Part shown: piece by piece, positions 5,920 to 9,265 of the stretch
How the letters are laid out: every line of letters starts with the position of its first letter
How positions within the stretch are numbered: position 1 is the stretch's first letter
Assembly: GCA_025963815.1 (NCBI GenBank)
Contig: JAOQAA010000701.1
Coordinates: 1-9,265 of the forward strand
DNA from: Capsulimonas sp.
GTDB lineage: Bacteria > Armatimonadota > Armatimonadia > Armatimonadales > Capsulimonadaceae
DNA: 9,265 nucleotides
Reading direction: 5' to 3'
The notes under the pieces: generated by a model
What the model saw: only the letters and a program-made list of their open reading frames with translations
The model's database searches: none
What the model was told of the DNA's origin: nothing
Program-made: the position numbers and the translations under genes

Positions 5920-5955
5920 TGGGTGGACGCACGCTGGCTCTCGGGCGTCCACCCA
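5920..5955 (+). terminator. Strong hairpin after the tandem-YbjQ gene, without T-run
   Basis: Bases 5920-5930 (tgggtggacgc) and 5945-5955 (gcgtccaccca) form a perfect 11-bp stem with a 14-base loop. No U-tract follows, so intrinsic termination is doubtful. It may protect the mRNA end, cause pausing, or act in the leader of the next gene, whose GGAGGAG begins 11 bases after the stem. A shorter hairpin (5953-5957 with 5963-5967) overlaps its 3' arm and the first bases of that ribosome binding site. Confidence 0.5.
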
Positions 5956-5980
5956 ACCCACTGTTGGAGGAGAGTCTGTT

Positions 5981-7033
5981 ATGCCCACCCAAATTTCAAA
6001 ATACAAACTTCCCTGTTCGCTGGCGCTGATCGCCGCTGCGGCGCTGCTTCCATCTATAAGCCACGCGGATGTGCGCTATACGATGGAAATGAAGATGGCC
6101 GGCGCCAAAGCCGACGCGGACGCGGGGGGGCCGGCGATGGACGGCTCCATGCGCACCACGACATTCCTGAAAGACATGCGCGAGCGCGAAGAAACCGCGA
6201 TGAACTTCGGGCCGATGAAAATGACCACCACGACAATCACCCAGTGCGACAAGCATCAGGAGATCAAGCTCGATTCCGATTTGAAAATCTACACGGTTTC
6301 CCCCATCGGATCATTGATGGCCGGAAGTTTGACGCCCTCCGAGTCAATGCGGCGACATAAAGCGGACGACCAGGGCGCCGGCGGCGGAACCGGCAAGATC
6401 ACCATGACCTTCACGGCAAAGGAGCTGGAGAAGGAAAAGGTCGCCGACGTCATGGCGCGCCACGCCATGATCACCTTCCGCACGCAGTCCTCCGGATGCG
6501 CGGGGAACGACGACAACACGATGAAGATGGAGCTCTGGATGGCTCCAATCAAGGCGGGGCTCAACTGTCCCGAACGCTACGCCGAATCGCGCGTGGTCCC
6601 CAGCGCCAAAGGCTGCCAGATCACCCAGGAGATGAAGGGCGATATGGCGGGATTGCGCGACATGTTCGGCCTGATGTCCGTAAAACAGGTCTTTTACGAC
6701 TCCAAGGACAAACCCCTCTTCACCCGCGAGCTGCGTGAACATTCGACCGCCACACTCGACGATGCACTGTTTGATGTCCCTTCGGACTACAAAAAAGTAA
6801 CCGAAGACGAATTTAATAAGCAGCAGCAGCAAAAGATGATGAACTCGTTCATGAAGGGCGACAAAGCGCCCAAGGACGACTCCGACGAAACGACGAACGA
6901 GACCGACACAACGGACGCGGACGCTGCGGCGGAGGCCGCGAAGCAAGCGGCGGATCAGGCCATCGAAGCGGAAAAAGAGAAACAAAAAGAGAAGCCGAAG
7001 AAGAAGATCAGAATCCCTGGGCTTCCCTTCTAA
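5981..7033 (+). CDS. Secreted DUF4412-like protein
   Basis: A 350-residue exported protein of unknown function. It has a signal peptide (about 1-29, hydrophobic LALIAAAALLP, ending SHA) and then a beta-rich body that opens DVRYTMEMKMAG. The Met/Thr-rich strands lead to ITQCDKHQEIKLDSDLKIYT, a later VADVMARHAMITFRT, and a closing FDVPSDYKKV. This order (methionine-rich 'YTMEMKM' start, 'QCD...I.L....K.YTV' centre, 'A-LFDVPS-YK-V' end) resembles DUF4412-type and Acidobacteria secreted proteins, possibly LolA-like in fold; this is recognition by pattern only. Four Cys remain after the signal (one in QCD, then SSGCAG, LNCPE, KGCQ). The last ~60 residues switch from an acidic Thr/Asp/Glu run to an Ala/Gln helix and a Lys-rich end (KEKPKKKIRIPGLPF). 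GGAGGAG precedes the ATG, and the gene ends at a strong terminator. Confidence 0.82.
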   Translation: MPTQISKYKLPCSLALIAAAALLPSISHADVRYTMEMKMAGAKADADAGGPAMDGSMRTTTFLKDMREREETAMNFGPMKMTTTTITQCDKHQEIKLDSDLKIYTVSPIGSLMAGSLTPSESMRRHKADDQGAGGGTGKITMTFTAKELEKEKVADVMARHAMITFRTQSSGCAGNDDNTMKMELWMAPIKAGLNCPERYAESRVVPSAKGCQITQEMKGDMAGLRDMFGLMSVKQVFYDSKDKPLFTRELREHSTATLDDALFDVPSDYKKVTEDEFNKQQQQKMMNSFMKGDKAPKDDSDETTNETDTTDADAAAEAAKQAADQAIEAEKEKQKEKPKKKIRIPGLPF

Positions 7034-7068
7034 AGTAAGCCTTTACACAAACCATAAGCACTCCACAC

Positions 7069-7109
7069 TAGGCTCTTTCCATATTTTGGAAGGAGCCTAT
7101 CTTATATTT
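7069..7109 (+). terminator. Rho-independent terminator
   Basis: A 13-bp stem, 7069-7081 (taggctctttcca) with 7087-7099 (tggaaggagccta), contains one G-U pair and a tattt loop. It is followed by the T-rich tcttatattt. It ends the secreted DUF4412-like gene and insulates it from the cyclase gene. Confidence 0.82.
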
Positions 7110-7162
7110 GGATGGCCTCCGCGAAGGAGAAAATAGTTCAGAAGATTCCATCATAAACATGG

Positions 7163-7168
7163 GATAAT
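7163..7168 (+). promoter_or_regulatory. Probable -10 box (GATAAT) for the diguanylate cyclase gene
   Basis: GATAAT is one mismatch from consensus and lies 16 bases before the ATG at 7185; no convincing -35 is seen at 16-18 bases. Transcription would start near 7175. An imperfect palindrome (tctcg-tgatcg-cgaga, 7168-7183) overlaps the end of the -10 and the predicted start site and could be an operator. Confidence 0.45.
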
Positions 7169-7184
7169 CTCGTGATCGCGAGAA

Positions 7185-7730
7185 ATGAAGACAAATGGGA
7201 TCGTCTTCGGACTCGAGAAAAGGATCACGGCCGATTTGATGCAGATTGCTTCAAAATTCTACAAACAAGCGGCTCCTTCGAAGGATCGTATGGCGACGCG
7301 ACGCATCGCCGATGATCCTGATGGACGCTCTTTCGAAGCGGCGGATGAGCCACAGTTCTCTCGGCGGCAGCGCCCCGGCGCCAATCGCCCGATTTGGGTT
7401 CTGTGCGGAGTCATTTTTATTGGCCTGTCGCTGCTGGCAATCCAGCACGATCATATGATGTCGCCCCAGGCGCCGCGCCTGCTGTTTCTGCTGTTTACAG
7501 CGCTGAGCGTTCTGTCGGTCCTCTTTCCGGCAAGCGGCCCGCGCGGCCAGAGGGTCGTCACGCTGCCCGGCATCGGTCTGGGCGCCATGCTGCTGCTGCC
7601 CCCGTTTGCCGCCGTAGTCCCGCTCCTTCTTGCGAACGCCGTTTACGCCGCCACGCGCGACATCTCCTCGGCGCGCCGAGGAGCGCTGGACCGCGGCGCG
7701 GGGCTTGCGCTCGCCACGCTGGTCTCCTGA
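7185..7730 (+). CDS. N-terminal membrane half of the interrupted diguanylate cyclase
   Basis: As it stands this frame encodes 181 residues: a polar cytoplasmic-like N-terminus (1-66), then hydrophobic segments at about 70-87, 98-114 and 126-155. A fourth begins at about 171 and is cut off by the TGA. The pattern (short TMs, then LPGIGLGAMLLLPPFAAVVP) resembles the multi-TM sensory regions found ahead of GGDEF or HD-GYP domains; I cannot name the ligand. Two starts are possible. The ATG at 7185 lies near the -10 with only a weak gcgagaa before it. The ATG at 7290 has aagga 4 bases upstream and would remove 35 residues without touching the TM region. Alone, this product has no enzymatic domain. 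Confidence 0.6.
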   Translation: MKTNGIVFGLEKRITADLMQIASKFYKQAAPSKDRMATRRIADDPDGRSFEAADEPQFSRRQRPGANRPIWVLCGVIFIGLSLLAIQHDHMMSPQAPRLLFLLFTALSVLSVLFPASGPRGQRVVTLPGIGLGAMLLLPPFAAVVPLLLANAVYAATRDISSARRGALDRGAGLALATLVS

Positions 7731-7895
7731 GGCTTTTATCACACACTGGCATGGGATCTCGCGCAGCGCGCGGCGGACGACCCGGCGCCGGCGCCTTTCA
7801 TCCCGCAAATCGCCTTTGCCTGTCTTCTCTACAGTGCGATTTACGTCCTCGGGCGCCAAATCAACCTTCCCTTCGTACAGCCCGTTCAGCAGGCG

Positions 7896-9131
7896 ATGCG
7901 ATCGCGCACGGCGACGGATTGGCGTCTCGAAGCCCTGGCGCTGACCGCCTGCGCTCCCGTGGCGCTGATGATGGTTTTGACCTATCACGCCTCGCATAAC
8001 ATCGGCGATGTCGCCCTCTGCGCGTGCCTGATGATTCTGCTCGCCCTCATCGCCCATTACGGCTTCGAGGTCGCCATGCTGCGCGAACAGGTCGACGCCA
8101 TGGAGAAACTGAGCGCGGTCACGCTCTCGCAAACGAACCCACACCGACTGACCGAGCGGTTCCTCCAGCTTTCCGCGCGGCTGATCGCCTGCGACCGAGC
8201 GACGCTGTGGCTGACCGACGAAACACAGCCTCGCCTGGAACGCGTCAGCCGGCAAGGCGGATCGTCCGGCTCCGTGCCGAACGCCTGCCGCCTCTCAAGC
8301 GCCGTCAGCACCATTCGATTTGGCGAAGGCTTGATCGGCAAGGCCGCCGACCGTCAGGCCCCGCAGATTATCCGAGAAGGAGCGCGCGGCGGGGCGCGGG
8401 ACGAATCCACGTTCTGCCTTCTGCTCGTGCCCTTGGTAGTCGGCGGTGAGACAATCGGTGTGGCGCAGTACGAGCGGGACGCCCCGCAGTCCTACACCGT
8501 TCGGGACATCGCCCGAGTCCGGTCGCTAGCGACACAAACCGCGACGACGCTCGCGAACATCCGAATGCATCAGGACGTTTACAATCAATCGGTCACGGAC
8601 GAGCTGACAGGGCTTTACAACCGCCGCCATATCACCTCGGTCTTACTCACCGAACACCGCCGCGCCGAGCGGTATGGCCATGCGATCTCCATGATCCTGC
8701 TGGATGTCGACGGCTTCAAGATTTACAACGATACCTACGGACACCCACAAGGCGACGTCCTCCTCAAACGTCTCTCGGCGCTGCTGCGTGAAAATGTCCG
8801 AAGTGTGGACATCGTCGGCCGCTGGGGAGGCGAAGAGTTCATCATCGTGATGCCCGAAACGCCCAAGGAAGAAGCCTGGCGCACCGCCGAGCGCCTGCGG
8901 ATCGCCGTCGCCTCCGCCGTCTTTCCCGGCCACCCGGATGACGAAGACGAACGGGTCTACAAAACCATCAGTCTCGGCGTCGCCACCTTCCCGGACGACA
9001 CCCAAGACATGCAGACCCTCATCGCCATGGCGGACCAAGCCCTCTACCGCGCCAAACACGGCGGGCGCAACCAGATTGTCGTCGCCGGCGCACAAAGCAG
9101 CGGCCAGCACTCAGAAAACGCGGCGGCGTAA
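7896..9131 (+). CDS. GAF-GGDEF diguanylate cyclase (C-terminal part of interrupted gene)
   Basis: From the first ATG after the TGA this frame gives 411 residues: two TM helices (about 13-31 and 37-56), a short helical linker, a GAF domain (about 83-222), and a complete GGDEF domain (about 230-398). The catalytic motif is GGEEF (311-315), with LLDVDGFKIYND (268-279) carrying the metal-binding Asp. RSVD (302-305) lies five residues before GGEEF, matching the RxxD product-inhibition site. It should therefore make cyclic di-GMP from two GTP and be feedback-inhibited. The ATG at 7896 has only a poor agg close before it, and the frame is open upstream to the TGA, so this is more likely part of the longer gene than an independent start. 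If expressed, it would lack most of the membrane sensor but keep an intact output domain. Confidence 0.85.
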   Translation: MRSRTATDWRLEALALTACAPVALMMVLTYHASHNIGDVALCACLMILLALIAHYGFEVAMLREQVDAMEKLSAVTLSQTNPHRLTERFLQLSARLIACDRATLWLTDETQPRLERVSRQGGSSGSVPNACRLSSAVSTIRFGEGLIGKAADRQAPQIIREGARGGARDESTFCLLLVPLVVGGETIGVAQYERDAPQSYTVRDIARVRSLATQTATTLANIRMHQDVYNQSVTDELTGLYNRRHITSVLLTEHRRAERYGHAISMILLDVDGFKIYNDTYGHPQGDVLLKRLSALLRENVRSVDIVGRWGGEEFIIVMPETPKEEAWRTAERLRIAVASAVFPGHPDDEDERVYKTISLGVATFPDDTQDMQTLIAMADQALYRAKHGGRNQIVVAGAQSSGQHSENAAA

Positions 9132-9150
9132 GAAGGCCCTCACCCCCCGG

Positions 9151-9178
9151 CCCCCTCTCCCAATTCTGGGAGAGGGGG
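9151..9178 (+). repeat. Hairpin repeat, copy 1; possible terminator of the cyclase gene
   Basis: ccccctctccca (9151-9162) pairs perfectly with tgggagaggggg (9167-9178) around the loop attc. It begins 20 bases after the cyclase stop and follows a C-rich lead (caccccccgg). No clean U-tract follows. Such C-rich/G-rich hairpins occur as dispersed intergenic repeats in several environmental phyla. Confidence 0.75.
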
Positions 9179-9234
9179 AGTCCGAATACAATTGAGATTT
9201 TCTGATTTTAAGCTCTTAACCCAAAACTCTGGCT

Positions 9235-9262
9235 CCCCTTCTCCCAGAATTGGGAGAAGGGG
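9235..9262 (-). repeat. Hairpin repeat, copy 2, inverted
   Basis: ccccttctccca (9235-9246) pairs perfectly with tgggagaagggg (9251-9262) around the loop gaat. Its reverse complement equals copy 1 except for one base pair (C-G in copy 1, T-A here). The two copies are 56 bases apart in opposite orientation, like a paired REP/BIME element. The right side may continue beyond the window. Confidence 0.75.
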
Positions 9263-9265
9263 CTG

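Larger units (their letters stand above)
7185..9131 (+). pseudogene. Membrane GAF-GGDEF diguanylate cyclase gene interrupted by one TGA
   Basis: Bases 7185-9131 form one continuous reading frame of 649 codons (including the final stop) broken only by TGA at 7728-7730 (codon 182). The frame on both sides is the same, and codons 183-237 between the TGA and the next ATG (7896) read as ordinary membrane protein: GFYHTLAWDLAQ, then FIPQIAFACLLYSAIYVLGRQ. The whole would be a 6-7 TM sensor region (about 70-293), a GAF domain (about 320-460) and a GGDEF domain (about 467-635). TGA is one change from TGG (Trp), CGA (Arg) or GGA (Gly). It could be a true nonsense mutation, a base-call error, or stop-codon readthrough; the sequence alone cannot decide. 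The two halves are listed separately as possible products. Confidence 0.75.

Noticed and set aside
6344..6985. Minus-strand open frame opposite the secreted DUF4412-like gene (213 codons)
   Set aside because: Low-complexity Leu/Val/Arg/His-rich product, opposite a frame with signal peptide, ribosome binding site and terminator.
7728..7780. TGA at 7728 as a selenocysteine codon
   Set aside because: I see no convincing bacterial SECIS-type stem-loop directly downstream, and Sec in the middle of a membrane helix of a diguanylate cyclase would have no precedent that I know of. A point mutation or base-call error is simpler.
7251..8255. Long minus-strand open frame opposite the cyclase (334 codons)
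   Set aside because: Its composition is Arg/Gln/Gly-rich with no motif, and it lies opposite coherent TM and GAF coding sequence; a GC-driven shadow.
9151..9262. Start of a CRISPR array
   Set aside because: Only two copies, in opposite orientation and internally palindromic with short loops; no regularly spaced direct repeats or spacers.

Overview
The window is a GC-rich bacterial chromosomal segment with no phage, transposase, CRISPR, rRNA or tRNA signature. Gene content and intergenic hairpin repeats fit a poorly studied, soil-type phylum. Armatimonadota (Capsulimonas-like) is my best guess, with Acidobacteria-like or Chloroflexi-like lineages as alternatives. This is an inference from protein style, not a measured affiliation.

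Left part (1-3300), all on the minus strand. A 537-residue exported, membrane-anchored protein with a Gly/Ser/Asp-rich tail (1611-3224) is followed by an overlapping alpha/beta hydrolase (start near 1627-1648, stop 764). A secreted cyclophilin-type prolyl isomerase (136-687) comes next, with its own near-consensus promoter (726-754). The first ~110 bases are a composite intergenic repeat with a long inverted repeat and nested hairpins.

Middle part (3300-5900), plus strand. A NIF3/YbgI dinuclear-metal protein (3301-4083) starts exactly where transcription should start from a perfect TATAAT, so its mRNA is probably leaderless. That -10 element is symmetric and may also fire leftward toward the membrane-protein gene. 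A small 70-codon ORF with a good ribosome binding site and a strong terminator follow. Then comes a two-gene unit: an unrecognised 129-residue protein and a protein made of two tandem YbjQ (DUF74) domains.

Right part (5900-9265), plus strand. A secreted 350-residue protein resembling the DUF4412 type ends at a clear intrinsic terminator. It is followed by a multi-TM/GAF/GGDEF diguanylate cyclase whose single continuous frame (7185-9131) is broken by one in-frame TGA at 7728-7730. The window closes with two oppositely oriented copies of a hairpin repeat that differ by a compensated base pair.

The points most worth following up are the interrupted cyclase, the symmetric -10/leaderless arrangement at 3288-3301, the tandem-YbjQ two-gene module, and the structured intergenic repeats at both ends.
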